Below are positions 24,420-34,886 of a stretch of 41,062 bases of DNA, in pieces. The notes under the pieces were generated by a model. The model saw only the letters and a list, made by a program, of their open reading frames with translations, was not told the origin of the DNA and made no database searches. Within the stretch, counting starts at the first letter, position 1. Every line of letters starts with the position of its first letter. A program made the position numbers and the translations under genes. This DNA comes from Desulfobacula sp. (lineage in GTDB: Bacteria; Desulfobacterota; Desulfobacteria; Desulfobacterales; Desulfobacteraceae). The stretch lies in contig NZ_JAIOSW010000045.1 of the NCBI RefSeq assembly GCF_021107415.1, positions 1 through 41,062 on the forward strand, written 5' to 3'.

Positions 24420-25235
24420 ATGAACAAATTTATTAAAGTAATTCTGGTGTTAACTGTCTCTTTGCTTATTGCATCATCGCCGGTATTTGCAGGCAAACTT
24501 GTTATTAAGGGGTCCACAACAGTTCTTCCCATTGCCCAAAAGGCTGCCGAAGCCTATATGGCAGAGAATCCAAATGTAAAGATTTCCCTTTCTGGTGGTG
24601 GTTCGGGAAACGGGATCAAGGCAATTATTGATGGAACAGCAGATATTGGCAATGCTTCAAGATTCATCAAACAAAAAGAAGTTAACCTGGCTAATACAAA
24701 TGGTGTTTATCCAGTACCTTTCAGGATTGCTCTGGATGCCATTGTTCCTGTTGTCAACAATAAGAATGATGTGGCTGATCTTACCATGGCCCAGTTAAAA
24801 GACATTTATCTGGGTAAAATAAAAGACTGGAAAGAACTTGGCGGAACCCCGGGTAAAATAGTTGTTATTTCAAGAGACAGCTCTTCCGGGACATTCGGGG
24901 TATGGAAAAATCTTGTCATGAAAAAAGAACGCGTTATTCCCGGTGCCCTGACCGTACCTTCCAATGGCGGTATTGTACAGGCAGTCGCAACGACTCCGGG
25001 AGCAATTGGATACGTTGGTCTGGGTTATCTTAACAGCAAGATAAAGGCTGTAAAAGTTGAGGGTATTGAAGGAACAGAAGAAAATACCTTAAACGGATCA
25101 TATCCGATATCCAGAGGGCTTTTCATGTTCACAAAAGGCTGGCCAAAGGGTGAAACCATGGGTTTTATATCCTTTATCCTCTCTAAAAAAGGCCAGGAAC
25201 TTGTAAAAGAAGCCGGTTCAATTCCCTTATTCTAA
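24420..25235 (+). CDS. pstS: Phosphate-binding periplasmic protein
   Basis: Captures phosphate for the high-affinity PstSCAB importer. A Sec signal peptide ends ASSPVFA. The mature protein has the phosphate-loop pattern KGSTTVLPIAQKAAEAYM, SGGGSGNGIKAIIDGTADIG, and SRDSSSGTFGVW, all ligand-contact segments of PstS. At 271 residues it is a compact form. The pstC gene follows after 18 bases. Confidence 0.96.
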   Translation: MNKFIKVILVLTVSLLIASSPVFAGKLVIKGSTTVLPIAQKAAEAYMAENPNVKISLSGGGSGNGIKAIIDGTADIGNASRFIKQKEVNLANTNGVYPVPFRIALDAIVPVVNNKNDVADLTMAQLKDIYLGKIKDWKELGGTPGKIVVISRDSSSGTFGVWKNLVMKKERVIPGALTVPSNGGIVQAVATTPGAIGYVGLGYLNSKIKAVKVEGIEGTEENTLNGSYPISRGLFMFTKGWPKGETMGFISFILSKKGQELVKEAGSIPLF

Positions 25236-25253
25236 TCTATCGGGAGCTGATCG

Positions 25254-26141
25254 TTGAAACGTCAACATATTGATAGAGGAGTGCATTCGGGGTTTTTACT
25301 GATTGCACTCTTTTCCATAACAGCCTTGTTTTTGATTGTGGTCTTCCTTTTTATTGAAGGAATACCCATTTTAGATCATGTCAGTATAAAAGAGTTTGTC
25401 TTTGGTAAATACTGGTACCCCACGGATGATCCTGCAGATTTCGGGATTCTTTCATTAATACTGGGTTCCATCTGCGTCACTCTTCTTTCAGGCATAATGG
25501 CAATTCCTTTGGGAATTATGACGGCTGTATACCTTGCAGAAATCGCCTCACCTAAAGTGGCTGAAATTGTAAAACCCATTGTAGAACTTATGGCCTCCAT
25601 GCCATCGGTGGTGATTGGATTTTTCGGCATGGTAGTGGTGGCGCCATTTATCCAGCAGCTTTTTAATATTCCCGTGGGATTGAACATGTTTAATGCATCC
25701 TTGATGCTGGCCTTTATGGCGATTCCGACCATTTGCAGTATCTCAGAGGATGCAATTTTCTCTGTCCCTGTGGCTTTAAAAGAGGCGTCATTTGCCCTGG
25801 GAGCCACCCATTTTGAAACCATTGTAAGGGTCATTATTCCAGCATCACTTTCGGGAATTTGTACAGCGGTTATCCTGGGCCTTTCCAGGGCCATTGGAGA
25901 AACCATGGTGGTGCTGATGGCAGCAGGCGGAGCGGCCATGATACCCGGGTCTATTTTTGACCCTGTCCGCCCCTTGCCGGCAAGCATTGCAGCAGAAATG
26001 GCGGAAGCACCTTTTGGCGGTGAGCACTATCATGCACTTTTTGCCATTGGTATTGTTCTGTTTGTATTTACGTTTATTTTTAATTTGATTGCTGATTATA
26101 TTTCTTATAAGTTCCGGCAGGTGGGAGAGGCTTCCTTATAA
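25254..26141 (+). CDS. pstC: Phosphate ABC transporter permease PstC
   Basis: One of two membrane subunits of the phosphate importer; 295 residues with about six membrane helices. Family segments include MASMPSVVIGFFGMVVVAPF and the ABC-interaction loop KEASFALGATHFETIVRVII. It continues with GLSRAIGETMVVLMAAGG. The start is TTG at 25254, with GGGAG about 8 bases upstream. The stop shares one base with the pstA start. Confidence 0.95.
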   Translation: MKRQHIDRGVHSGFLLIALFSITALFLIVVFLFIEGIPILDHVSIKEFVFGKYWYPTDDPADFGILSLILGSICVTLLSGIMAIPLGIMTAVYLAEIASPKVAEIVKPIVELMASMPSVVIGFFGMVVVAPFIQQLFNIPVGLNMFNASLMLAFMAIPTICSISEDAIFSVPVALKEASFALGATHFETIVRVIIPASLSGICTAVILGLSRAIGETMVVLMAAGGAAMIPGSIFDPVRPLPASIAAEMAEAPFGGEHYHALFAIGIVLFVFTFIFNLIADYISYKFRQVGEASL

Positions 26142-26998
26142 TGATAAAACAACGATTAATCATACAAAAATTATGCTTTTCATTTTTAAGAATAGCTGCC
26201 TTGCTTAATGGTGCGGCTCTGGCATTGATTGTATGTTTTATGCTATCCCGTGGCTGGCGGGCTATTTCATGGGAATTTTTATCCCAGGCACCAAAGGATT
26301 CCATGACTGCAGGTGGTATCCTCCCCTGTATTGTGGGAACCATGGCTTTGTGTCTTGTAACCATATTTGTAGCCTTGCCCATTGGTGTGGCCTCAGCTAT
26401 TTATCTTAATGAGTATGCGAGTCAGGGAAAGCTTGTCCGGTTCATCCGGCTGGGAATCAATAATCTTGCCGGTGTTCCGTCCATTGTATTTGGATTGTTC
26501 GGACTTGCCTTTTTTTGTATTGTGTTAAAGATGGGAGTATCCGCTGCTTCCGGAGGATTGACATTGGGAATCATGACCCTGCCGGTTATCATCGGTGCTT
26601 CAGAAGAGGCCTTAAAGTCTGTTCCCAATACCTATCGGGAAGCATCCCTTGCCATGGGAGCAACTAAGTGGCAGACCATTAGAAAAGTTGTTTTGCCTGT
26701 GGCATTCCCCGGTATTATTACAGGTTCAATATTGGGGATAAGCCGGGCTGCCGGAGAAACCGCCCCAATCATGTATACGGGAGCTGTCTTTTTCACACCT
26801 GATCTTCCGGCATCCATCCTGGATGAGGTCATGGCATTGCCGTATCACATTTATGTGCTGGCCACTGCCGGAACCCAGATTGAAGCCACACGTCATCTTC
26901 AATACGGGACGGCTCTGGTGTTGATTGTTCTGGTATTTGGAATGAATCTTTCGGCAATTATACTGCGGTCTAAAATAAGAAAAAAGTTAAGGATATAG
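26141..26998 (+). CDS. pstA: Phosphate ABC transporter permease PstA
   Basis: The second membrane subunit; 285 residues. After one N-terminal helix it shows [37 protein letters not shown], the interaction loop [20 protein letters not shown], and [20 protein letters not shown]. Overlap with pstC by one base indicates coupled translation. pstB follows after 4 bases. Confidence 0.95.
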   Translation: MIKQRLIIQKLCFSFLRIAALLNGAALALIVCFMLSRGWRAISWEFLSQAPKDSMTAGGILPCIVGTMALCLVTIFVALPIGVASAIYLNEYASQGKLVRFIRLGINNLAGVPSIVFGLFGLAFFCIVLKMGVSAASGGLTLGIMTLPVIIGASEEALKSVPNTYREASLAMGATKWQTIRKVVLPVAFPGIITGSILGISRAAGETAPIMYTGAVFFTPDLPASILDEVMALPYHIYVLATAGTQIEATRHLQYGTALVLIVLVFGMNLSAIILRSKIRKKLRI

Positions 26999-27002
26999 CT
27001 AT

Positions 27003-27764
27003 ATGCAGACTCATATTAAAATGCATACCAAAAATCTGGATTTTTTTTATGGAGATTTCCAGGCGCTTGATCAAATTTCAATTGATTTTATTGAAAACAG
27101 GGTAACGGCACTTATCGGCCCCTCCGGATGCGGAAAAAGTACCTATTTGAGATGTTTGAACCGAATGAATGATTTGATTTCCGGAATCAGGGTGAAGGGC
27201 CGGGCCATGCTGGATGATAATGATATTTATGACCCTTCCATCGACGTTGTAACCTTACGAAGGCAGGTGGGTATGGTTTTTCAAAAACCCAATCCATTTC
27301 CAAAATCTGTTTTTGAAAATATTGCTTATGGTTTGAAAGTAAATGGGGTGAAAGATAAGGCGAAAATCACCCGAATTGTTGAGAAAAGTTTAAAACAGGC
27401 AGCCATATGGGATGAGGTAAAGGACAGGCTGAATGAATCTGCTTTAGGACTTTCCGGGGGGCAGCAACAGCGCCTGTGCATTGCCCGTGCCCTTGCCGTA
27501 GGCCCTGAAGTGTTATTGATGGATGAGCCGGCTTCGGCCCTTGACCCCATTGCCACACAAAAGATTGAAGAATTGATTACCGAACTTTCTTTAAAACTCA
27601 CCATTATCATCGTGACCCATAATATGCAGCAGGCTGCCAGAGTTTCCGACAGGACTGCATTTTTTTATATGGGCAAACTCATAGAAGTCAATGATACGGA
27701 TACCTTATTTACAAAACCCGAACTAAAGCAGACAGAAGATTATATTACCGGAAGATTTGGTTAA
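27003..27764 (+). CDS. pstB: Phosphate ABC transporter ATPase PstB
   Basis: Energises phosphate import. The 253-residue protein has Walker [21 protein letters not shown], the Q-loop [20 protein letters not shown], signature [16 protein letters not shown], Walker [14 protein letters not shown] and the switch His in [15 protein letters not shown]. All are diagnostic of PstB, including the Asn-Arg-Met-Asn segment after the P-loop. Confidence 0.97.
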   Translation: MQTHIKMHTKNLDFFYGDFQALDQISIDFIENRVTALIGPSGCGKSTYLRCLNRMNDLISGIRVKGRAMLDDNDIYDPSIDVVTLRRQVGMVFQKPNPFPKSVFENIAYGLKVNGVKDKAKITRIVEKSLKQAAIWDEVKDRLNESALGLSGGQQQRLCIARALAVGPEVLLMDEPASALDPIATQKIEELITELSLKLTIIIVTHNMQQAARVSDRTAFFYMGKLIEVNDTDTLFTKPELKQTEDYITGRFG

Positions 27765-27776
27765 GGAGACAGAACC

Positions 27777-28424
27777 ATGACAGGCCATCTGCAAAGAGAA
27801 ATAGAGAAAATAAAAAAAGAAATACTATCCCTTGGGGCAATGGTGGAAGATCGGTTTCAAAAGGCAATTTATGCAGTGAAAACAGGGGATTTGGAACTTG
27901 CCCAAAAAATTATAGATACAGATTTTCAAATCGATGAACGTGAAATCGAAGTGGAAGAAGAATGCCTGAAAGTACTGGCACTTTATCAACCGGTTGCCAT
28001 GGATCTGCGGTTTTTTGTGGTGGTGATAAAAATTAACAATGATCTGGAAAGAATTGCAGACTATGCAGCAAATATTTCACGAAGATTTATCACCTCTTCA
28101 CAGGATCCCAATAAATTCAAGTATGATTACACATCAATGGCGGATCAGGCTGCAAAAATGCTGAGAATGAGCCTGGATGCCCTGGTGCGGATGGATGTAG
28201 ATATGGCATACAACGTCATGGAGATGGATAAAGATGTGAATATCATGAGAAATGATGCCTATGATTCAATGAAAAAAGATATTCAAAAACATCCGGAAAT
28301 GGTGGGTGAAATCATCAACATGTATCTGATTTCAAGGCATTTGGAAAGGATCGGGGATCATACCACCAATATTGCAGAAGAAGTGATTTACCTTATAGAA
28401 GGTGAAATTATCAGGCATAGGTGA
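27777..28424 (+). CDS. phoU: Phosphate signalling protein PhoU
   Basis: PhoU links the Pst transporter to the PhoR/PhoB pair and keeps the regulon off when phosphate is plentiful. The 215-residue helical protein shows the two repeated motifs: RFFVVVIKINNDLERIADYA with ANISRR, and INMYLISRHLERIGDHTTNI with AEEVIYL. AAGGAG precedes the ATG. It is the last gene of the pst operon; phoB follows after an 86-base gap. Confidence 0.96.
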   Translation: MTGHLQREIEKIKKEILSLGAMVEDRFQKAIYAVKTGDLELAQKIIDTDFQIDEREIEVEEECLKVLALYQPVAMDLRFFVVVIKINNDLERIADYAANISRRFITSSQDPNKFKYDYTSMADQAAKMLRMSLDALVRMDVDMAYNVMEMDKDVNIMRNDAYDSMKKDIQKHPEMVGEIINMYLISRHLERIGDHTTNIAEEVIYLIEGEIIRHR

Positions 28425-28441
28425 AATGTGAGATATTATAT

Positions 28442-28469
28442 TTGACAAATATCCATCAGTTTATAAAAC
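28442..28469 (+). promoter_or_regulatory. Possible separate promoter for phoB-phoR
   Basis: A perfect -35 TTGACA (28442-28447) is followed after 16 bases by TAAAAC (28464-28469), a weak -10. It lies in the only sizeable gap between phoU and phoB. No Pho-box-like repeat was seen here, so phoB may be read from both pst and this site. Confidence 0.35.
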
Positions 28470-28510
28470 TCAAACAAATGGTTGAAAATTAAAAAAAACA
28501 GGAAGAAAAA

Positions 28511-29200
28511 ATGGCAAAAGAGACCATCTTAATTGTGGATGATGAACAAGACATCATCGAACTGATCAAATACAATTTGAAAAATGAGGGATACTTAATA
28601 TTGACAGCCCAGACCGGAGAACAGGCTATTAAAATAGCTAAACTATCCCAACCCGACCTGATGGTTCTGGATTTGATGCTCCCGGGTATTGATGGCCTGG
28701 AAGTAACAAAATACTTGAAAAGTAATGAGCAAACCCAAGATATCCCTATTATCATGCTGACGGCAAAAGGAGAAGAGTCTGATATTGTTACAGGGCTTGA
28801 ACTGGGAGCAAATGATTACATATCAAAACCGTTCAGCCCAAAGGTTTTGGTGGCAAGAATCCGGGCGATTTTACGGCGGCGCAAAAAGAACTTTGCAGAT
28901 ACCCCGGACAGGATAAAGCAGGAGGGGGATATGATCATTGACCGAGCCCGGCACATGGTCACGATTGAAGGAAATGAGCTGGAGCTGACCCTGTCGGAAT
29001 TTGAACTGCTCTCTTTTCTTGCAGATAAAAAAGGCTGGGTATTTACCAGGGGGCAGATCGTTGATGCCATTCATGGTGAAGACTATGCAGTGACCCAAAG
29101 AAGTATTGATGTCATTATTGTTGGATTGCGTAAAAAACTGAAAAATTATGCTTCCTTCATTGAAACAGTCAGGGGCGTTGGTTACCGGTTTAAAGGATAA
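28511..29200 (+). CDS. phoB: Phosphate-regulon response regulator PhoB
   Basis: An OmpR-type transcription factor, 229 residues. Receiver: ILIVDDEQDIIELI with the acidic pair, phospho-accepting Asp in LMVLDLMLPGIDGLEV, Thr in IIMLTAKGEE, Lys in YISKPFSPKVLVARI. The C-terminal winged helix has LTLSEFELLSFLADKKGWVF, VTQRSIDVIIVGLRKKL, and ETVRGVGYRFKG. Its likely targets are the boxes before phoA and pstS. phoR begins 5 bases after it. Confidence 0.95.
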   Translation: MAKETILIVDDEQDIIELIKYNLKNEGYLILTAQTGEQAIKIAKLSQPDLMVLDLMLPGIDGLEVTKYLKSNEQTQDIPIIMLTAKGEESDIVTGLELGANDYISKPFSPKVLVARIRAILRRRKKNFADTPDRIKQEGDMIIDRARHMVTIEGNELELTLSEFELLSFLADKKGWVFTRGQIVDAIHGEDYAVTQRSIDVIIVGLRKKLKNYASFIETVRGVGYRFKG

Positions 29201-29205
29201 AGAAT

Positions 29206-31013
29206 ATGGATAAGAAAAAGAAATTGATTTGGCAGATTTTTCCATCATTTTTGATTATTATCTTTCTTTCTCTTGCATCGGTTACATCTTATTCAGCCAG
29301 TTATTTTAAGAAGTTTTTTCTTAAAAATTGTGAAAAAGAGTTAATAGTCAGGGCAAAACTGCTGCAAATAAATTTTGGTGATATTCTTTCAGATGATATC
29401 ACACCCTGTGATATTATAAATGGTGATCAGGATCGAATCCGCAATATTGATGAGTATTGTAAGGATATAGGCGAAAAGACAGGAACAAGGGTAACAATTA
29501 TTCTTCCTTCCGGTGTTGTAGTCGGTGACTCTTTCGGTGATATAAAGATGATGGAAAACCACATGAAGCGGCCTGAAATTAAGGAAGCCCTGAAAAGAAA
29601 AACAGGAATTTCCATAAGATATAGTTCAACGCTTGATAAGAATATGATGTATATTGCTCTTCCCGTGATACATGACAAGGCAGTGACAGCTGTTGTACGA
29701 ACGTCCGTGTCCGTTTCTGCCATTGATAACAAAATTAAATCAATAAGAAATATATTCTTATTGCATTGTTTTTCACAATCTTAATTGCTGCCATTGTAAG
29801 TTTGTATCTATCCCGAAGAATCACACACCCCATTGAGCAAATGAAAAAAGGAGCGGCTAAATTTGCCCAGGGGGATTTGAGTGATAGACTTGCGATACCT
29901 GCCTCTGAAGAATTGTCTGAACTTGCTGTCACCATGAACCGGATGGCTGAAAATCTGGATGAGAAAATCAAGGATTTTAAAACTCGGAGCATGGAACTTG
30001 AAGCCGTTCATGCAAGCATGCAGGAAGGTGTCATTGCCATAGATAAAGATGAAAGAATTATTACGATTAATGCTGCTGCCGCAAAAATATTTGATTTTCC
30101 TCTATCTAAACTTAAAGCCAGATATATTTTAGAGGTTGTAAGAAATTTTGAGTTTCAAAAATTCATTCAACGGGCATTGGCAACCCCTGAACCTGTCGAG
30201 GATGATATTGTGATCACAAGGGATGAGGATCTGATTTTAAATATTCATTCTACAGCCCTTTATGATACAGGTGAAAGACGCATGGGAACCCTGATTATTT
30301 TTCATAATATCACCAGGGTGAGAAGGCTTGAAAGAATGCATAAAGACTTTGCCGCCAATGTGTCCCATGAGTTAAAAACTCCTCTGACTTCGATAAAAGG
30401 ATTTATTGAAACCCTGCAGGAAATGTTGAACACTAATGACACCGGTAAGAGTGAAAGTTTTTTAAAAATTATTGAAAAAAATGTAAACCGGATGATCGAT
30501 CTGATCAACGATCTTTTAGCCCTGTCAAGACTTGAACGGCTGCAGGGAACCGATATTCAGCTTGAAAGCCAGGATATGGCAACATTAATCCATGGAGCGG
30601 TAAATTCCTGCCATGCCGGCATCCAGGCAAAAAATATCGCTGTCAGCATTGACTGCCCCGAGGATCTCACAGCCATGGTTGACCCCATTCTTATGGAACA
30701 GGCCTTTATCAATCTTGTGGACAATGCCGTAAAATATAGTCGTGAGGATAAACCTGTTACCATAACAGTAACAAGGCAGGATGATTTCATAGATATTGAG
30801 ATTAAAGATAAAGGCTGTGGAATTGCTAAAGAGCATTTATCAAATATTTTTAACCGGTTTTACCGGGTGGACAAGGCAAGAAGCCGGCATGAAGGCGGTA
30901 CCGGGCTTGGTCTTGCCATTGTTAAACATATCATCCAGTATCACAAAGGAAAAATTGATGTCCAAAGTAAAAAAGATAAAGGCAGCACCTTCAGGATCAG
31001 TATTCCTGTGTAA
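29206..31013 (+). pseudogene. phoR: Phosphate sensor kinase PhoR, split by a frameshift
   Basis: The sensor partner of PhoB. Frame one (29206-29784) gives an N-terminal membrane helix and periplasmic domain, ending in junk after KIKSIRN. The second frame resumes with ILIALFFTILIAAIVSLYLS, the second membrane helix, then HAMP, a PAS domain, HisKA with the phospho-His in FAANVSHELKTPLTSIKGF, and an ATPase domain (NLVDNAVKYSR, DKGCGIAKEH, GGTGLGLAIVKHI). The break is in AAATATATTC near 29748-29757; removing one TA dinucleotide restores SIRNILIALFF. Reconstructed length is about 600 residues. It is either a two-base slip in a TA run or a sequencing error. Confidence 0.9.
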
Positions 31014-31086
31014 CCTCTGACTGACAATTATAAAAAATAATATTGAAGTTGTTCGTTGAGTGATATTTTTCATTAAATTAATTGAC

Positions 31087-31115
31087 TTTACACGTAATGC
31101 ATAATATTTTATACG
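31087..31115 (+). promoter_or_regulatory. Possible promoter for the ATPase gene
   Basis: TTTACA (31087-31092) and TATACG (31110-31115) are 17 bases apart, within a very AT-rich 142-base gap after phoR. Other -10-like sequences (TATAAT a few bases on) make the exact start uncertain. Confidence 0.35.
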
Positions 31116-31155
31116 CAAGTATAATTATAGTATTTTGTGTAATATCGGAGCTAAA

Positions 31156-32277
31156 ATGAAAAATCCATTTACCTATAGCAACGTTGTCACTGGGTCTTGT
31201 TTTTGTAACAGAAAAAAAGAACAAGATGATCTGCTGGAATTTATCAGGGCCTCACAAAATGTTTTGCTATATTCCCACAGACGAACCGGAAAAAGTTCAC
31301 TGATCAAGCAGGTGTTTCTCAATATCAAACAGCAATCGCCTGATATTGGAGCGCTTTACATTGATCTATACGGTACAACATCTGAAAAAGAATTTATTAC
31401 TCGGATTTTTCAACAATTGAATATCTTGGAGACAAATACAGACAAGCTTTTAAAGCTGTTAAAAAGCAGCATTGACAAATTTTCTTTTCAAATCAGTATG
31501 GATCCGGCTACAAATTCACCAACCATTACACCCGCATTCAAATCAACAGATGAGAACCTGATTTTAAAAAACCTTATGGAACTGCTTGAAAAATTTTCCA
31601 GGAAACGAAAAATAGTCATTGCTCTGGATGAATTCCAGGAAGTGGCAAAATATGTCAATGCGACTTCATTTGAAAAACAGTTAAGATCCTATATCCAGCA
31701 ACAGTCAAATATCTGTTATATTTTTTCCGGAAGTCAACAGCATTTGCTGACAGCCATGTTTCAGTCCCAGGACAGAGCGTTTTATCAACAGGCAGCGAGT
31801 TACCCGCTTAAACAGATCGAAACAAAACACTATATCCCCTGGATGATCAAATTGTTTAACAGCGGAAATTTATCCATTAAAAAAGCGATTATTCAAGGAA
31901 TCGTTGAACGGTTTGAAAATCATCCCATGTATATTCAATTGTTCTGTTTTTTTCTATGGCGGGAATTACAGCACAACTCCTGGAATGATCAAACAATCAA
32001 TATGATTGAAAGAGCGATGATTGACCAAAAACATCTGGAATATCAAACCCTGTGGGATAATTTGTCTATCAACCAGAAGAAAACCCTGAAACTGGTATTA
32101 ATTAATAATGGCCAAAATCTTTTTGCAGCAGAGGCGTTAGTCGATGTAAATATAAAAACTGCATCCATTGTCACACGGTGTTTGAAAACTCTGTTTGAAA
32201 AAGAAATATTAGTAAAGAATGGAAAATATGTAATTCAAGATTTGTTTTTAAAAAAGTGGCTCGCCCTGAATGCGTAA
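31156..32277 (+). CDS. AAA ATPase of the archaeal-ATPase (MNS/STAND-like) group
   Basis: A 373-residue protein; ATG 31156 is chosen because GGAG lies 5 bases upstream, rather than a TTG at 31135. P-loop YSHRRTGKSSL (about 39-49), Walker B IVIALDEFQEV, and a sensor-like YIFSGSQQHLLTAMF are visible. The C-terminal 90 residues look like a winged helix (LVLINNGQNLFAAEALVDVN and IVTRCLKTLFEKEILV). Family members are common in prokaryotes; functions are mostly unknown. It stands alone after the Pho genes. Confidence 0.85.
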   Translation: MKNPFTYSNVVTGSCFCNRKKEQDDLLEFIRASQNVLLYSHRRTGKSSLIKQVFLNIKQQSPDIGALYIDLYGTTSEKEFITRIFQQLNILETNTDKLLKLLKSSIDKFSFQISMDPATNSPTITPAFKSTDENLILKNLMELLEKFSRKRKIVIALDEFQEVAKYVNATSFEKQLRSYIQQQSNICYIFSGSQQHLLTAMFQSQDRAFYQQAASYPLKQIETKHYIPWMIKLFNSGNLSIKKAIIQGIVERFENHPMYIQLFCFFLWRELQHNSWNDQTINMIERAMIDQKHLEYQTLWDNLSINQKKTLKLVLINNGQNLFAAEALVDVNIKTASIVTRCLKTLFEKEILVKNGKYVIQDLFLKKWLALNA

Positions 32278-32440
32278 CAAAACAAATCTATTTGAGAATT
32301 CTGGTCGTCTATTGAGTTAAAACCGGGCAAGCCGTTTGCTCTACACCTTATTTTGCATGATCCGCCAACCAAAGACTAAACGGTAAACAAAAAACAGATT
32401 TGGATCATGTGAAAGCAGATTTTCATAATGCCATGGCACT

Positions 32441-33280
32441 TTAGGCATACAATAAGGCAGCATTTTTACCCAGTATCTGTTCCTTTTGAAGGGAATTGAT
32501 ATTTGAATTATCAATATCTTTGTAATACCTGCCAGGTGGCAGTAATGGAAAATCAGTTCCAAAAAGAACCTTATCTGCTACTCCTGCATTAACGGCAATG
32601 TCATAGATTTGTGAATCATATAAAAACGGGGAGGCTGCTGTGTCATACCAGATGTTTTTTAAGGTGGTTTTTGTCTCTTTTTTCATGATGTTGTAAAAAA
32701 AGATTCCTCCTCCCCAGTGGGCCAGAATAATTCTATTGTCAGGAAAAGTTTTGGCAAGCCTATATATCTGTTCCAGGGTAATGGGAGTTTTACCGGGATA
32801 TTTGTGTCCCACCGGTTCATTTGTGTGGATCATGCAGGGCAGGTTGCCTTTGTCCCTTAAAACAGCCATGACAGGATCAAGGCATGACAAGGCCTTTTTG
32901 TCAATTCCGGAAAGGTAGAATGCCAGTTCCCCTGCACCGCAAAGACCTGCCTCGATACATCTTCGGGTTTCATGGGGCGCGCCGTCCCAGGCTGCATCAA
33001 AACAGGCAAGACCCTTGATTCTGTCCGGATGTTTTTGGACGGATTCAATGATGATGTCATTGTTTTGTTTTGTAAACTCCGGGTTTCGCCAGGGGAAACC
33101 ACAGATGATGGAGATATCAACCTGATATTCGTCCATTGATTCTATTAAATCATTAATAGTGCTGATTTTAGCTTTTGGTGAATTATAAAGCAGTTTGAAT
33201 TCAGGTTCATTATCAAAATATCCGGAACGGTCCTGTTTGATCTTTTCCGGGAAAATATGTACGTGTGAATCAATAATCAT
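32441..33280 (-). CDS. Amidohydrolase-family protein (amidohydrolase 2)
   Basis: A 279-residue TIM-barrel metal hydrolase. Metal-site segments are MIIDSHVHIF (H6, H8), CMIHTNEPVGH, IILAHWGGGI and VLFGTDFPLLPP with the catalytic Asp. AGGGAT lies upstream of the ATG. This group includes decarboxylases and lactone hydrolases, so the substrate is open. It is a single gene facing away from the heme cluster. The 163-base gap on its other side (32278-32440) shows no gene. Confidence 0.88.
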   Translation of the reverse strand: MIIDSHVHIFPEKIKQDRSGYFDNEPEFKLLYNSPKAKISTINDLIESMDEYQVDISIICGFPWRNPEFTKQNNDIIIESVQKHPDRIKGLACFDAAWDGAPHETRRCIEAGLCGAGELAFYLSGIDKKALSCLDPVMAVLRDKGNLPCMIHTNEPVGHKYPGKTPITLEQIYRLAKTFPDNRIILAHWGGGIFFYNIMKKETKTTLKNIWYDTAASPFLYDSQIYDIAVNAGVADKVLFGTDFPLLPPGRYYKDIDNSNINSLQKEQILGKNAALLYA

Positions 33281-33377
33281 GTTAATTATCCCTAAATAAT
33301 AGTTAGATATTGAAAAATATGCTAGGGCAATATATATTAATTGTTTTATGCAAACAAGGGTTGAATAAAGGATAACA

Positions 33378-34046
33378 ATGAAATATTACCCTATATTTCT
33401 TGAGTTAAAAGGCAAGGATTGTCTTGTTGTGGGGGGCGGAAGTGTTGGTGCAAGAAAGGCTGCAACCCTTGAAAAATGCGGTGCAAATGTAAAAGTGATC
33501 AGTGATCGGTTTTCGCCCAGGTTTGATGATTTAAAAAAAACAACTATTTGTCTTGAAAAAAAAGAATATGAGAAACAAGATGTGAAAGGGATGTTTCTTG
33601 TTTTTGCCGCCACCAATAATGCTGATTTGAACCAGCAGATAAAAAACGATGCTTCAATGCTCAATATCCTTTGTAATGTGGCCGATGCACCTGATAATAG
33701 TGATTTTCTACTTCCTTCGATAGTGGACAGGGGGGATCTGATCGTGGCTGTTTCAACCTCGGGATCAAGTCCTGCAATGGCAAAGAAAATCCGGCAGGAT
33801 CTTGAAAATTATTTTGGGCCTGAGTACGCACAATTGTTAGGTTTGATGGGAAATATACGTAAAAAGCTTTTATCATCCGGGCAAGCCTCAAATGAAAACA
33901 AAGCAATCTTTCATACCCTCATTGAGAAGGGGATTCTTGAACTGATTAAAGCAAATGATGAAATAAACATAAACGCGGTCTTATGTGATGTTCTTGGAAG
34001 GAAATATTCGTATCAAGATCTTGTTTCTTCGAGGAGTGATGAATGA
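33378..34046 (+). CDS. Precorrin-2 dehydrogenase / ferrochelatase (siroheme synthase N-terminal type)
   Basis: Oxidises precorrin-2 to sirohydrochlorin on the way to siroheme, the cofactor of sulfite reductase. The 222-residue protein starts MKYYPIFLELKGKDCLVVGG then GSVGARKAATL (NAD-binding Rossmann loop). ILCNVADAPDNSDFLLPSIV and VAVSTSGSSPAMAKKIRQ are family hallmarks. It corresponds to the N-terminal half of CysG, or to Met8/SirC. AAAGGA precedes the ATG. The stop overlaps the start of the CcsA-type gene (ATGA). Confidence 0.93.
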   Translation: MKYYPIFLELKGKDCLVVGGGSVGARKAATLEKCGANVKVISDRFSPRFDDLKKTTICLEKKEYEKQDVKGMFLVFAATNNADLNQQIKNDASMLNILCNVADAPDNSDFLLPSIVDRGDLIVAVSTSGSSPAMAKKIRQDLENYFGPEYAQLLGLMGNIRKKLLSSGQASNENKAIFHTLIEKGILELIKANDEININAVLCDVLGRKYSYQDLVSSRSDE

Positions 34047-34876
34047 ATCTTCAAACAGCCGACATGGTGTTAGTGCTAACAACTGTGCTCTATTTTACAA
34101 GCATGACAGGGTACTTGCTGTTTTTATTTAATCAGAAATCGGCCTGTCAAAAAACTGCCTTTTACTTGATTACAACAGCCATTGTATTTCATTTTATCAG
34201 TATGGTGATTTACACGATAGCAAGCGGGCATGTGCCCATACAGAATTTATCCCAGAGTTTATCACTTGCGGCATTTGCCCTGGGCAGCATGTTTTTATTT
34301 TTCCAATACAAATTTAATCTCAAAATTCTCGGAGTATTTGTTTCGGTTTTGTTATCTGCCATCATGCTGGCAGTAGTGATGATTCCGGATGCACCAGTTG
34401 AGAAGAATGCCATATTAAGGGGATTTTGGTTTTATTCCCACATCCTTCTGGTATTTACAGGAGAGGCTGCCCTGGCTCTCGCATGCGGGGCAGGGATCTT
34501 ATACCTGTTGCAGGAAAAAGGGATTAAGACTAAAAGTCCCGGTTTTTTTTTCAAACGGCTGCCATCATTGGATTTTCTGGATAATGTCGGGTATACCTGT
34601 TTGACCACAGGGTTTGCCTTGCTTACCATCGGACTTGTCACAGGGTTTATCTATGCAAAAACTATCTGGGGCAGATTCTGGAGCTGGGACCCCAAAGAAG
34701 TATTCTCTGTGGGAACCTGGATGGTTTATGCGGCCTTACTGCATCTACGTCTTTATTCGGGATGGCGTGGCAGAAAATCAGCCATAATGACCATTATCGG
34801 TTTTTTTATTATCATATTTACGTTTCTTGGGGTCAATATGCTGTTAGGCGGGCATCACCAGGCCTTTACAAAATAA
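34043..34876 (+). CDS. Cytochrome c assembly protein, CcsA/HemX type
   Basis: A 277-residue membrane protein with about eight hydrophobic segments. The heme-handling motif of the CcmC/CcsA family is present as GRFWSWDPKEVFSVGTWMVY, and conserved His residues lie in the flanking helices (YSHILLVFTGEAAL; YAALLHLRLYSGW). It lies between siroheme and glutamyl-tRNA reductase genes, a common arrangement in Desulfobacterota where the protein is called HemX or CcsA. Heme delivery to c-type cytochromes is inferred. Confidence 0.9.
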   Translation: MNLQTADMVLVLTTVLYFTSMTGYLLFLFNQKSACQKTAFYLITTAIVFHFISMVIYTIASGHVPIQNLSQSLSLAAFALGSMFLFFQYKFNLKILGVFVSVLLSAIMLAVVMIPDAPVEKNAILRGFWFYSHILLVFTGEAALALACGAGILYLLQEKGIKTKSPGFFFKRLPSLDFLDNVGYTCLTTGFALLTIGLVTGFIYAKTIWGRFWSWDPKEVFSVGTWMVYAALLHLRLYSGWRGRKSAIMTIIGFFIIIFTFLGVNMLLGGHHQAFTK

Positions 34877-34886
34877 AGAAAGAACA

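Noticed and set aside
25376..25987. 203-residue minus-strand open frame inside pstC
   Set aside because: It is the antisense of a conserved permease and carries the low-complexity composition typical of a shadow frame.
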